DNA of 64,000 nucleotides from Halomonas sp. A40-4 (GTDB lineage: Bacteria; Pseudomonadota; Gammaproteobacteria; Pseudomonadales; Halomonadaceae): the NCBI RefSeq assembly GCF_015767635.1, contig NZ_CP065230.1, positions 4,030,001 through 4,094,000 on the forward strand, given 5' to 3'. Numbering within the stretch: the first letter of the stretch is position 1; each line of letters opens with the position of its first letter. A program made the translations under genes and the position numbers. Under the pieces are notes generated by a model that saw only the letters and a program-made list of their open reading frames with translations, ran no database searches and was not told the DNA's origin. This document shows, piece after piece, positions 34,358 to 43,757 of the stretch.

Positions 34358-35272
34358 ATGGGACATCATCACGATCATCCCCACCTTGACCCCACCTCTG
34401 GTGACCGTCGGGTGAGCATCGCCATCTGGGCCAACGGGATATTGACCGTTGCTCAGATAGTGGGGGGTATCCTGGCGGGAAGCCTCGCGCTGATCGCGGA
34501 TGCGCTGCATAATTTTTCCGACATGGCTGCCCTTGTCATTGCCTTTGCTGCCCGCAAGATCGCGAGGCGACCACCTGACTCTCAGATGACGTTTGGCTAT
34601 GGACGAATCGAGATTGTCGCAGCGCTGATCAACTACACTACTCTCATTCTTGTTGGGTTTTATCTAATTTATGAAGGCGTGATGCGCATGATCGACCCGC
34701 CAGAGATTCAAGGCTGGATAGTCGTCATCATCGGGATTGTCGCTCTTCTTGTCGATGCGCTAACGGCCTTGCTCACCTGGTCGATGCAAAAACATAGTGT
34801 CAACATTCGGGCTCTCTTCCTGCACAACCTGTCTGATGCCTTTGCGTCCATCGCTGTGATCATTGGGGGCTCGCTGATTCTGCTATACGATATGCGCTGG
34901 GTAGACCCCGCGATCACGATCGGTATTGCACTCTATATTCTCTATCTTGCCTTTACGGAAATAGGTACCCCTATCCGGACACTGATGCTGGGCTCGCCTC
35001 CCGATGTCGATGGTCAATCAGTCATTGATCTCCTGCGCAGCGTCGAAGGGGTTGAGGATGTGCATCATGTTCACCTATGGCAAATGCAGGAGAATACCGC
35101 CGCACTTGATTGCCACGTGGTGACGACGGAAGCAGGCTGGCAGCAGCTCGAGGCGATCAAGGCGGATATCAAGGCGCAACTGAAAGCGCGCTTTGACATT
35201 GGCCACTCCAGCTTGGAATTCGAGCATATTGATCATGCGCATCAGGGAGCCAATCTTTATGGGCATGGATAA
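34358..35272 (+). CDS. CDF-family zinc/cadmium/cobalt exporter (CzcD-like)
   Basis: A 304-residue exporter: His-rich N-terminus (MGHHHDHPHLD), six helices with the metal sites ALIADALHNFSDMAAL and FLHNLSDAFASI, and a cytoplasmic C-terminal domain (VEGVEDVHHVHLWQMQ, CHVVTTE). It exchanges cytoplasmic Zn/Cd/Co for protons. Unlike the two cysteine-led transporters in the island, it has the classical CzcD/ZitB form. It lies behind its own MerR-type promoter. Confidence 0.93.
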   Translation: MGHHHDHPHLDPTSGDRRVSIAIWANGILTVAQIVGGILAGSLALIADALHNFSDMAALVIAFAARKIARRPPDSQMTFGYGRIEIVAALINYTTLILVGFYLIYEGVMRMIDPPEIQGWIVVIIGIVALLVDALTALLTWSMQKHSVNIRALFLHNLSDAFASIAVIIGGSLILLYDMRWVDPAITIGIALYILYLAFTEIGTPIRTLMLGSPPDVDGQSVIDLLRSVEGVEDVHHVHLWQMQENTAALDCHVVTTEAGWQQLEAIKADIKAQLKARFDIGHSSLEFEHIDHAHQGANLYGHG

Positions 35273-35373
35273 CACGCCACTATTCGCCGACTTAGGCACC
35301 CAACAGCGGTTGAGATCCACTCAGCAGTCCTCTGGTCTTGCTTTCCGTTTAACCACTTGAATTGGAGAAGTCA

Positions 35374-36051
35374 ATGTACAAAAAAGCGACGTTTATCCTG
35401 GTTGGCGCGTTGATGCTGACCGCCCTCATCGTGATCGTAGCGAGACCCTCGTTGTTGGGCATGGGCGCCGAGGCGGCCAGCCAGGATGGCGCTCAGGCCG
35501 AAAACTCTCTGGTGCGCTCACACTCGCCTGTTCTGGGGCCGGAAGAAGCGCCGGTGACCATCGTGGAGTTCTTCGACCCGGCCTGTGAGGCCTGCCGTGC
35601 CTTCTATCCGCTGACCAAGCGCATCCAGGAAGAGTATCCCGACCAGGTGCGGTTGGTGGTGCGCTACACGCCCTTCCACGGAGACCTGTCCGATACCGCC
35701 ATTCGCGTGCTGGAAGTCGCCAGGCGCCAGGACGTCTTCCAGCCGGTGCTGGAGGCGTTGCTGGCTCGGCAGAGCCAGTGGGCGGCTCATGGCAGTGTCG
35801 ATGAGGAAGCGATCATGGAGATCGCCAGCGAGGCCGGACTGGACAGAACCGTAGCCGAAGAGCAGCTCAATTCACCAGAGGTACAGGCGGTCTTCGACCA
35901 GGACAAGGCTGACGTCGAGGCCAACCAGATCAGCAAGACGCCGACCTTCTTCGTCAATGGCGAGCTGTTGGACCCCTTCGGCATGCAGGAGCTGGTCGAC
36001 GCCGTTAACCGTGAGGTAGCCGAGGTCTCCGGCGAAGAGGATGCATCATGA
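35374..36051 (+). CDS. DsbA-family thioredoxin-fold protein, exported
   Basis: A 225-residue protein with an N-terminal membrane anchor (residues about 6-28) and a DsbA/DsbG-like fold: active site CEAC in FFDPACEACRAFYPLT and the cis-proline loop ISKTPTFFVNGELL. It probably acts as a periplasmic thiol oxidoreductase. It starts after GGAGAAG, and its stop overlaps the next gene (ATGA). The pair with an M23 peptidase is unusual. Confidence 0.85.
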   Translation: MYKKATFILVGALMLTALIVIVARPSLLGMGAEAASQDGAQAENSLVRSHSPVLGPEEAPVTIVEFFDPACEACRAFYPLTKRIQEEYPDQVRLVVRYTPFHGDLSDTAIRVLEVARRQDVFQPVLEALLARQSQWAAHGSVDEEAIMEIASEAGLDRTVAEEQLNSPEVQAVFDQDKADVEANQISKTPTFFVNGELLDPFGMQELVDAVNREVAEVSGEEDAS

Positions 36052-37283
36052 CACGACGCTGGTTGCTAGTGGGACTGATGGTCCTTAGCCCCGTGTTGGC
36101 CGAAGCCCGTTGGCAAGAGCGTGCCGGATTATCACTGGCCAAGCCGGCACCGGCCAGGGCACAAGCTATCGCGAAGGTGGGTCGCGTCGCCCAAGAGCTC
36201 ACCGTGGCACCAGGGGATACCCTGGACGCACTGCTGCAGCAGCTTGGTGTGGATGCCGAGCTGCGCGCCCAAGCGGCGACCTCGCTGGCGAACAGGTTCG
36301 ACCCAAGACGATTGCGGCCCGGAGATCGTATCACTTTCACCTCTCTGGCGACGGGACAGCCGGTGTCGGTGGCCATCGAGCGTGACTCGGGTATTCAGTA
36401 CGTGGTCACGCTGGGTGAGCGTCCGTCGACGCGCATTGTCCAGCCTCGCCTCGACACCCTGACCCTGGGTCGTGAAGTAGATGTCAAGACGTCACTCTAT
36501 GCCGCCTTGGAGGCTGAGGAGATACCCAGGCGTTTCGCAGCAGAGCTTGACATGCTGCTGGGCGGACTCATGGACACACGCCGGGATATCTCGGGTGGCG
36601 AGCGTCTGCAGTTACTGTGGGAAGAAGATCGCCGTGAGGATGGCACTCGAGTCGGGCCTCCCCGTCTGACCTATATGGGGTTGGCTGACCAGGCGGAGCG
36701 GCTGGAGATGGTATGGCCGGCGGACCAGAGAGCCAGCGTGATGCTCTTTAAGGACGGTAGCCTCCAAGACACCTTGCAGTTCCCGATTTTCGGCGCACGC
36801 CTGACATCCCCCTTCGGCAACCGGCGCCATCCCGTGTACGGCGGGGTCCGACGTCATGACGGTATCGATCTTGCCGCGCCTCGCGGCACCCCGGTCATGG
36901 CGACGGCGCCGGGGCGCGTCTCCTTCATCGGTCGCCGGGGAGGTTATGGACGTGTTGTCGAGGTAGAACATGATACGGACACCATCAGTCGCTATACGCA
37001 TCTCAACCGATTCGCCGCCAGCCTGGCGGTCGGGGACTCTATCAAGGCCGGCGACAAACTGGGTGAGGTAGGGGCCTCCGGACTCGCCACGGGGCCCAAC
37101 CTGCACTACGAAGTGAGGGTGGATGACCGCCCCGTGGATCCCCTCGAGGAAGGGCAGCGCCTCATTCTGAGTGAGTCACCCACACGCCAGGAGTATCGCA
37201 GCGCACTGTTCGAGGCTCGGACACGTCTGCAAAAAGCCATCGGAACGTCCGCTGCTTCCGATCTGGCCGCATTGGAGAACTGA
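36048..37283 (+). CDS. M23-family peptidoglycan endopeptidase (MepM/OapA-like)
   Basis: A 411-residue exported protein with a signal peptide, an OapA/LysM-like N-terminal region (ELTVAPGDTLDALLQQLGV) and a C-terminal LytM domain with the zinc ligands in VRRHDGIDLAAPRGTPV and GPNLHYEVRV (HxH type). It should cleave peptide cross-links in the cell wall. It overlaps the DsbA-like gene by 4 bases, so the two are coupled. Confidence 0.9.
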   Translation: MTRRWLLVGLMVLSPVLAEARWQERAGLSLAKPAPARAQAIAKVGRVAQELTVAPGDTLDALLQQLGVDAELRAQAATSLANRFDPRRLRPGDRITFTSLATGQPVSVAIERDSGIQYVVTLGERPSTRIVQPRLDTLTLGREVDVKTSLYAALEAEEIPRRFAAELDMLLGGLMDTRRDISGGERLQLLWEEDRREDGTRVGPPRLTYMGLADQAERLEMVWPADQRASVMLFKDGSLQDTLQFPIFGARLTSPFGNRRHPVYGGVRRHDGIDLAAPRGTPVMATAPGRVSFIGRRGGYGRVVEVEHDTDTISRYTHLNRFAASLAVGDSIKAGDKLGEVGASGLATGPNLHYEVRVDDRPVDPLEEGQRLILSESPTRQEYRSALFEARTRLQKAIGTSAASDLAALEN

Positions 37284-37391
37284 CAAGCCTTTAGGTGGAC
37301 TTGCTGTGAAACACGCCTCGGTGGGCACAATGTACCTAGCGTCGCGTGACGCTACAGCCTCAGCGGCACTCACTTCACACGGGCAGGGGTT

Positions 37392-37562
37392 ATGGAAGGT
37401 GTCTCGCCAGTCACGCTGGGGGTTTTAGGCAGCCTCGCCGCCGGCGCGATGATGTATGTCATTAGCCACGAGATCATTCCCCAGGCCCAACGCAGCGGTC
37501 ACCAGAACAAGGCGACCCTGGGCTTCTCTATGAAGTTGGTGATCATGCTGTTCCTGAATGTC
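37392..37562 (+). pseudogene. Remnant of a ZIP-family metal transporter (3' part)
   Basis: The segment encodes GVSPVTLGVLGSLAAGAMMYVISHEIIPQAQRSGHQNKATLGFSMKLVIMLFLNVS, the last membrane helices of a ZIP zinc/iron transporter, including the metal-binding SHEIIP motif. No upstream part is present, and the frame continues into unrelated sequence. It is probably a scar of a larger metal-uptake gene. Confidence 0.7.
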
Positions 37563-37593
37563 TCAACTAGGGCACGCTGGGACGCACAGGAGG

Positions 37594-38052
37594 TTATCCC
37601 AAATCGTGAGCGCCTTTGTGGGCTGCCTCACTGATACACAACTGGTGATCACTCAGCACCTCGATGATGCGACAGCTCTCGACCTTGCCGCCGGCACACT
37701 GGCTCACCATCCGCCTGAGTTCGTCACGCAGTGCCGAGAGCCGCTGCAGCCGCGACTCCACTTCCTCCAGGTGATGCTTGGCAACGGCATCGACCTCCTG
37801 ACAGGGCATGTCGGGCTGGTCTGACATCGCCAGTAGCTCACGCACCGCATCCACCGAGAAGCCGAAGTCTCGGGCATGGCGAATGAAGGTCAGCCGCCTG
37901 ACGGCTTCTTCGCCGTAGCGCCTCTGCCCACCCTCGGTACGCGATGCATCGCCCACCAGCCCGATGCGCTCATAATAGCGCACCGTTTCAGGCTTGCAGC
38001 CGGCGCGCCGTGCCAGCTCGCCGATACCGATGGTAGGGCTAATCTCCGGCAT
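37594..38052 (-). CDS. Cd/Pb/Zn-responsive MerR-family regulator (CadR/PbrR-like)
   Basis: A 152-residue activator with HTH IGIGELARRAGCKPETVRYYERIGLVGDASR, a cysteine in PDMPCQEVD and the C-terminal pair CAGGKVESCRIIEVL. It is divergent from cadA, with a MerR-type promoter of that gene lying between them. The start MPEISP has a GAGGAG site; the longer reading is not plausible. The cysteine arrangement is like PbrR/ZntR-type sensors, and the exact metal cannot be told. Confidence 0.9.
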   Translation of the reverse strand: MPEISPTIGIGELARRAGCKPETVRYYERIGLVGDASRTEGGQRRYGEEAVRRLTFIRHARDFGFSVDAVRELLAMSDQPDMPCQEVDAVAKHHLEEVESRLQRLSALRDELRRMVSQCAGGKVESCRIIEVLSDHQLCISEAAHKGAHDLG

Positions 38053-38074
38053 CCTGATGCTCCTCTCGCATGAC

Positions 38075-38105
38075 TTGAACCTGTAGTTGCTACAGGGATT
38101 ATGCT
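38075..38105 (+). promoter_or_regulatory. MerR-type promoter of cadA
   Basis: -35 TTGAAC (38075-38080), 19-base spacer CTGTAGTTGCTACAGGGAT, -10 TATGCT (38100-38105). The dyad CTGTAGTTGCTACAG spans the spacer. It is directly between the divergent regulator and the cadmium/lead ATPase gene. Confidence 0.85.
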
Positions 38106-38141
38106 TCCGGACAAGATTAAGACATTCGGAGAGGCAGCGCC

Positions 38142-40340
38142 ATGACCGAACCAACGCAAGGCACCATCCCGTCGACGCTGACACTGCAGGTGGAAGGCAT
38201 GGACTGCGGCGGCTGCGAGCGCAAGGTAGAGGCCGCTCTGGGCCGCCTGGAGGGCATCGGGGAGGTGTCGGCCAGTTCGGTCACCGGATCGGTGAGGATT
38301 CACCCTCAACAGGATACGACGCCTTCTCATGAGGCGATCGAGCGGATCCTTAACGAGCTCGGCTACCAGCTTGCCACCGATGATGAGGGAGATGAGGCGG
38401 ATGCCGCTCCGGCCTCTTGGTGGCAGACCGCCAAGGGACGCTTGGTGCTCGTCACGGGGGGGCTGCTGGCTCTGGCCTTCGTTCTCCGCCTGGTCTGGCC
38501 TAGCCTAGGCAACTGGCCCTTCGTCGCGGCCACCCTGGTGGGGTTGGTGCCCATTGCACAAGGCGCCTGGGGTGCGCTGAAGATGCGCAACCCCTTCACC
38601 ATCGAGATGCTGATGAGCATCGCCGCCTTGGGGGCCCTGGCCATCAATGCCGCCGCCGAAGCGGCGGTGGTGGTCTTCCTGTTCGCCGTAGGCGAGTTGC
38701 TGGAGGGGGTGGCCGCGTCGAGGGCGCGACGCAGCATCTCGGCCCTGGCGGACCTGACGCCGTCCACGGCGAGGCTGATGGAGGATGGGGATACCCGTGA
38801 GGTTTCGGCCGCCTCGCTCACGCCTGGGCAGCGAGTCCTGGTGCGACCGGGCGACCGCGTGCCCTGCGATGGACGTATTCTGACCGGCGAATCCGACCTG
38901 GATGAGTCACCGATCAACGGGGAGTCGGTGCCCCGTACGCGGGCGCCGGGGGACGACGTCTTTGCCGGCACGGTCAACCTCGATGCCGCCCTGGAGGTGG
39001 AGGTAACCCGCGGCGCCGAGGACAACACCATCGCACGGGTCATCCGCCTGTTGGAGGAGGCCCAGGCCGCCAAGGCGCCGGTGGCACGTTTCATCGACCG
39101 CTTCGCTCGCTACTACATGCCGGCGGTGGTGGGGCTCGCCCTGCTGATGGCGGTGGTGCCGCCGCTGGTCTCGACCATGGCCTGGTCGGAATCGATCTAT
39201 CGCGCCCTGGCCCTGCTGTTGATCGCCTGTCCCTGTGCTCTGGTGATCTCAACCCCCGCGGCGATCGCTGCCGGCCTCTCGGCGGGCGCCCGGCGGGGCC
39301 TGCTGATCAAGGGCGGCGCGGTGCTCGAACAGCTGGGTAAGCTGCGGACGGTGGCGCTGGACAAGACCGGCACCCTCACCGCCGGCACCCCCAAGGTCAC
39401 CGACGTGGAGGACTGGGCCACTGGCCAGGGCACGCAAGAGATCCTGAGGCTGGCGGCTGGGATGGAACGTGACTCCAGCCACCCCATCGCCACGGCCATC
39501 CTCGCCCACGCTGAGCAGTTGGGCCTTTCCCTTCCACTGGCGAGTGAGAGCCGCGCCCTGTCGGGCCGAGGGGTCTCCGGTCGGGTCGAGGGGCGTGAGT
39601 TGAGCCTGATCACCCCCCGCCACCTGGCAGAGCAGGCCGCCCTCGATCACGATCTGAGCGCTCGGATCGCCGAGCTGGAACACGCCGGCAAGACTCTCGC
39701 CGTGCTGGTCGAAGGCGAGCGCCCGCTGGGCCTGATCGCCGTGCGCGATGAACCTCGCGACGATGCCCGGGAGGGGCTGACGGCGCTGTCGCGCCTAGGC
39801 GTGCAGGCGGTGATGCTCAGCGGTGACAATGCGCGTACCGCCGCGGCCATCGGTGACAGCCTGGGCATCGAGGCACATGGCGAGCTGATGCCCGAGGACA
39901 AGGCCCAGCGCGTTCGTGACTGGCAGGCCGCCGGCCGAGGCCCAGTCGGCAAGGTGGGCGACGGTATCAACGATGCGCCGGCGCTGGCCGCGGCAGAGGT
40001 GGGCATCGCCATGGGCGGCGGCACGGATGTGGCACTGGAAACTGCGGATGCGGCGCTGCTCAAGAACCGCGTCGGCGGCATCGCCGAGCTGATCGCCCTG
40101 TCCCGGGCCACGCTGCGCAACGTCAAGACGAACGTCGCCATGGCGCTGGGCCTGAAGGCCATTTTCCTGGTGACCACGGCGCTGGGCATCACCGGCATGT
40201 GGATCGCGGTGATGGCGGATACCGGCGCCACCGTGCTGGTGACCCTGAACGCCATGCGGCTGCTGGGCTATCGCTTCTCGCCAGGCAATAATGCCACGAC
40301 TGGCTCGGCAAGCCCGCGCTACCAGGAAGCCACGTCATGA
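38142..40340 (+). CDS. cadA: Cd/Zn/Pb-exporting P1B-type ATPase
   Basis: A 732-residue pump with one N-terminal HMA domain (GMDCGGCERKVEAAL), the transport motif CPC in LIACPCALVISTP, DKTGTLTAG, SSHPIATAIL and the hinge GDGINDAPALAAAEVGIAMG. The closing MADTGATVLVTLNAMRLL is the Zn/Cd/Pb class signature (D in the last helix region), not that of copper pumps. It overlaps lspA by 4 bases, the order known from lead and cadmium operons. Confidence 0.95.
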   Translation: MTEPTQGTIPSTLTLQVEGMDCGGCERKVEAALGRLEGIGEVSASSVTGSVRIHPQQDTTPSHEAIERILNELGYQLATDDEGDEADAAPASWWQTAKGRLVLVTGGLLALAFVLRLVWPSLGNWPFVAATLVGLVPIAQGAWGALKMRNPFTIEMLMSIAALGALAINAAAEAAVVVFLFAVGELLEGVAASRARRSISALADLTPSTARLMEDGDTREVSAASLTPGQRVLVRPGDRVPCDGRILTGESDLDESPINGESVPRTRAPGDDVFAGTVNLDAALEVEVTRGAEDNTIARVIRLLEEAQAAKAPVARFIDRFARYYMPAVVGLALLMAVVPPLVSTMAWSESIYRALALLLIACPCALVISTPAAIAAGLSAGARRGLLIKGGAVLEQLGKLRTVALDKTGTLTAGTPKVTDVEDWATGQGTQEILRLAAGMERDSSHPIATAILAHAEQLGLSLPLASESRALSGRGVSGRVEGRELSLITPRHLAEQAALDHDLSARIAELEHAGKTLAVLVEGERPLGLIAVRDEPRDDAREGLTALSRLGVQAVMLSGDNARTAAAIGDSLGIEAHGELMPEDKAQRVRDWQAAGRGPVGKVGDGINDAPALAAAEVGIAMGGGTDVALETADAALLKNRVGGIAELIALSRATLRNVKTNVAMALGLKAIFLVTTALGITGMWIAVMADTGATVLVTLNAMRLLGYRFSPGNNATTGSASPRYQEATS

Positions 40341-40840
40341 GGACAGAGCGGATACCGACAGTGCCACGCCGCTGGTACTGGTTGGCATTGGCCGTTATGG
40401 TCGGCCTGGCCGACCAGGCCATCAAGGGGCTGGTGCAGGCGCTGATGCCGTATGGCCAGACCATCCCGCTAGCCCCGTTCTTCAATTGGGGCCACTGGTG
40501 GAACACGGGAGCGGCCTTCAGCTTCCTCGCCGATGCAGGCGGCTGGCAGCGCTATCTCTTCTTGGGCCTGACGGGGATGGTGACTATTGTCCTGACGATC
40601 CTGCTGTGCAGGCCTAGACCTCGTCTGGAGGCGCTGGGGTACAGCTTGATGCTGGGTGGCGCGCTGGGCAATGGCATCGACCGCCTGGTACGAGGGTATG
40701 TCGTAGACTACCTGGACTTCTACTGGCATGAGTGGCACTGGCCCGCCTTCAACCTGGCGGATATCGCCCTGTTCCTGGGTGTCATCGCCTTTGCGATTGC
40801 GGCCTTACGTGAGCGTCCCTCCACCAGAGTGTCTGAGTAA
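40337..40840 (+). CDS. lspA: Signal peptidase II
   Basis: A 167-residue inner-membrane aspartic protease that removes lipoprotein signal peptides. Both catalytic aspartates are in conserved motifs: GGALGNGIDRLVRGYVVDYLDF and FNLADIALFLG; the N-terminal LADQAIKGLV and WNTGAAFSFLAD are also typical. It overlaps cadA. In lead operons such a peptidase is a known accessory for resistance. The truncated relative at 21.9 kb shares these motifs only up to GGWQRY. Confidence 0.94.
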   Translation: MRTERIPTVPRRWYWLALAVMVGLADQAIKGLVQALMPYGQTIPLAPFFNWGHWWNTGAAFSFLADAGGWQRYLFLGLTGMVTIVLTILLCRPRPRLEALGYSLMLGGALGNGIDRLVRGYVVDYLDFYWHEWHWPAFNLADIALFLGVIAFAIAALRERPSTRVSE

Positions 40841-40844
40841 CGGC

Positions 40845-42347
40845 ATGGATGCAGAGAACCTGCCAGTCCGGTACATGACGCTTGCCGGCCGGATCTCTCC
40901 GGCCCTCGGTTGTTTGCTGGCCCTGACCGCCGGGGGACTGACCACTCTCAGCGCCGCGCCCTTTGCGCTGTGGTGGCTGGGCCCGGTGGCGGTGGCACTG
41001 GTCTATTCCGGCATCCATGTCCTGACACCTGCTCAGGCCGGTCTCCGTGGCTGGTGCTATGGTGTGGGCCTGTTCGGCTCCGGTGCCTCTTGGGTCTTCG
41101 TCGCGATCCACGACTACGGCTATACGGGGGCGCCCCTGGCGCTCTTCCTCACCGGCCTGTTCGTGGCCAGCCTGGCGCTGTTCTTCGCCGTCCCCTTCTG
41201 GCTCTATCGCCGCGTCACGGGCCCACGCCTGGCCTTCCTCAGCTTCGCCGGCATCTGGGTACTCAGCGAGTGGCTGCGCACCTGGCTGTTTACCGGGTTT
41301 CCCTGGCTGCTGCTGGGCACGTCCCAGGTAGACTCGCCGCTGGCGGCCTGGGCCCCGGTGGGCGGGGTCTATCTGCTGTCGCTGATCACCGCCCTGACCG
41401 GCACCCTGGGCGTGGAACTGCTGAGACGACGCTGGTGGGCCGCGGCGCCCATCGCTGTTCTCTGGCTAGCCCCGATGGCCTTGCCGACCCAGTGGACCTT
41501 CCCGGCCGGCGAGCCGCTGCGGGTTGCCCTGCTGCAGGGCAACCTGGATCAGGCGATCAAGTGGACTCCCGAGGGGCAGCGCGAGGCGGCCAGTATCTAT
41601 ACGGCGTTGACCCTTGCACAGTCCAACGACCTCGACCTGGTTGTCTGGCCCGAGGCGGCCCTGCCGATGCTCGAGGAGGAGGCCCGGCCAATACTGGAGC
41701 GGGTGCAGTCCAACCTCGCCCCCGACACCGCCCTGCTCACCGGCATCCTGCAGCGCGACGGCGGCGACTACTACAACGGCGTGATCGGCCTGGGTAACGC
41801 CGAGGGAAAGTACCGTAAGGCGCGCCTGGTGCCCTTCGGCGAGTACTTGCCGCTGGAGAGCCTGCTCGCCGGCACCATCGCCTTCTTCGACCTGCCCATG
41901 CCCACCATGACGCCTGGCACCGACGATCAGGAACCGCTGCGCGCCGCCGGAACCACCATCGGTAACGCCATCTGCTACGAGATCATCTATGCCGACCGGG
42001 TGGCCGAGCAGGCGCGCGACGCCGAGCTGCTGCTGACGGTCTCCAACGACACCTGGTTCGGACGCTCCATCGGCCCCCTGCAGCATCTGCAGATGGCCCG
42101 CCTGCGCGCCCTGGAGAACGGCCGCTATCTGATCCGCGCCACCAGCAACGGGGTGACCGCCATCGTCGATACTCAGGGCCGTGTCACGGCCCGCGCACCA
42201 CAGTTCCTGGCGACGAGCCTCCGCGGCGAGGCGCTGCCCATGGTGGGGAACACACCGTTCACACGTACCGGTAGCTGGCCGACCTGGGTGTTGGCCGCCT
42301 TACTGGTGCTGCTTGGATGGAAACTCAACACACGTCGGTCTGGATGA
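40845..42347 (+). CDS. lnt: Apolipoprotein N-acyltransferase
   Basis: A 500-residue enzyme with about six to eight membrane helices and a nitrilase-type domain: the catalytic residues E (VVWPEAALPML), K (KARLVPFGEYLPL) and C (NAICYEIIY) can be located. It adds the third acyl chain to mature lipoproteins. It starts 5 bases after lspA and is probably co-transcribed with cadA and lspA. With lgt at 17 kb this completes a full lipoprotein set. The ribosome binding site is weak. Confidence 0.93.
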   Translation: MDAENLPVRYMTLAGRISPALGCLLALTAGGLTTLSAAPFALWWLGPVAVALVYSGIHVLTPAQAGLRGWCYGVGLFGSGASWVFVAIHDYGYTGAPLALFLTGLFVASLALFFAVPFWLYRRVTGPRLAFLSFAGIWVLSEWLRTWLFTGFPWLLLGTSQVDSPLAAWAPVGGVYLLSLITALTGTLGVELLRRRWWAAAPIAVLWLAPMALPTQWTFPAGEPLRVALLQGNLDQAIKWTPEGQREAASIYTALTLAQSNDLDLVVWPEAALPMLEEEARPILERVQSNLAPDTALLTGILQRDGGDYYNGVIGLGNAEGKYRKARLVPFGEYLPLESLLAGTIAFFDLPMPTMTPGTDDQEPLRAAGTTIGNAICYEIIYADRVAEQARDAELLLTVSNDTWFGRSIGPLQHLQMARLRALENGRYLIRATSNGVTAIVDTQGRVTARAPQFLATSLRGEALPMVGNTPFTRTGSWPTWVLAALLVLLGWKLNTRRSG

Positions 42348-42376
42348 TAATAGTCCAGTCGAAAAGGGAGAGAATA

Positions 42377-43444
42377 ATGGCTTTATCGGAACCTCACTCT
42401 GGTACAGCGAGGAAAGGTCCATGGTGGCAGCTCCGAGCACGCTCAGTGGTGGGGGTGCTGGTCGGTTGGCTGGCACTCATTAGCGTTGCTCAGGCCGAAG
42501 AGGAGAACGAGTGGCCCCGCGGCCACTATCCGCTGCCTGAGGAAGGCAATGTGATCGGCGACACCTACCGCATAACGGTGGATGATCGAGGAGATACCCT
42601 GCTCGATATCGCCAGGCGACACAACCTGGGGTACAGGGAGATCGTGCGCGCCAATCCGGATGTGAGTCTCTGGATTCCCGGCGAGGGTACCGAGGTGACC
42701 ATACCCGGGCGCTTCATCCTGCCCGATGCTGAGCGCACCGGGATCGTCATCAACATCGCCGAGCTGCGCCTCTACTACTATCCGGAGGTTGACGATGGTG
42801 AAACGCCACGCGTTGAGACCTATCCCATCGGCATCGGTCGTGAAGGCTTCGGTACCCCCCTCGGTGTCACCGAAACTACCATGAATATCGAGAACCCTGC
42901 CTGGTACCCACCCGAGTCAGTCCAGCGTGAAGCCAGGGCACGCGGTGAGAAGGCGCCCAGCGTGGTGCCTCCGGGTCCAGACAATCCACTGGGGGATCAT
43001 GCCATTATCCTGGGGTTCGACGGCTACTTGATTCATGGCACCAACCAGCCGGATGGTATCGGCATGCGTGCCAGCCGTGGCTGTATTCGCATGTTCCCTG
43101 GGGATATCGAGTCGATTTTCGACCGCGTGCCACCGAACACCCAGGTTCAAATCGTCAACCAGCCCATCAAGATCGGCTGGGAGGAAGAGCAGCCGCTGGT
43201 TCAGGCATTCCCGCCGCTGGAAGAAGAAGGGCACAGCATGTCCGCGTTGGAAGACACCGTCACACGCCTCAACCAACGCGGTGTCGAGGGCTTGAGCTTC
43301 GATGATGGACAGCTTCGCGGCCTATTGGATGACCCCAGCGGTCGCATGGTGTCCCTGAACCCCAAGCCGGCGCCGGAACCGGATAGAAAGCACGACACTG
43401 GCTACAAGGGTATCTACGCAGAAATCGCGCTGCGTAGGCCATGA
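42377..43444 (+). CDS. L,D-transpeptidase (YkuD) with LysM-like region, exported
   Basis: A 355-residue exported protein: signal peptide to about residue 40 (VAQAEE), LysM-like segment (DTLLDIARRHNLGYREIVRANPDV) and a YkuD catalytic domain with HGTNQPDGIGMRASRGCIRMFPGD giving the active His and Cys. It forms 3-3 cross-links or attaches lipoprotein to peptidoglycan. Such enzymes are copper-sensitive in E. coli, so an extra copy in a copper island is notable. The start has a GGGAGA site. Confidence 0.92.
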   Translation: MALSEPHSGTARKGPWWQLRARSVVGVLVGWLALISVAQAEEENEWPRGHYPLPEEGNVIGDTYRITVDDRGDTLLDIARRHNLGYREIVRANPDVSLWIPGEGTEVTIPGRFILPDAERTGIVINIAELRLYYYPEVDDGETPRVETYPIGIGREGFGTPLGVTETTMNIENPAWYPPESVQREARARGEKAPSVVPPGPDNPLGDHAIILGFDGYLIHGTNQPDGIGMRASRGCIRMFPGDIESIFDRVPPNTQVQIVNQPIKIGWEEEQPLVQAFPPLEEEGHSMSALEDTVTRLNQRGVEGLSFDDGQLRGLLDDPSGRMVSLNPKPAPEPDRKHDTGYKGIYAEIALRRP

Positions 43445-43757
43445 CGACGACATGGCGAGTCTTGTCAGTCTCGTGAGCTGACTCGGTCGTGGCTTATCCA
43501 AGGTCTATCGCCCTCTGCATGGCCACTGGCGGTGCGTTGGGGCTCGGCCTTCCTCGCCTACCAGGCACCGAGGTGCGGGCTCTGGCTTTGCCTGCGTTTA
43601 TAGGCCCACCTTGCCGCATGGTGCGGCGGGCTCCTAAGCTCACCATTGGCGTGCCGATTCTGGGGAGGGAAGGGCTATCGAGCTCGACGTCGCTCTGGGC
43701 TACCTGCTGCCGTGGGAGTTCTCGCTGGCCTGGTCGGGGGCCTGCCTGCTGGCCATC

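Noticed and set aside
43445..43676. Gap between the L,D-transpeptidase and CtaG genes
   Set aside because: It has a GC hairpin around CCGCATGGTGCGG but no T-run, and no protein homology could be read in any frame.
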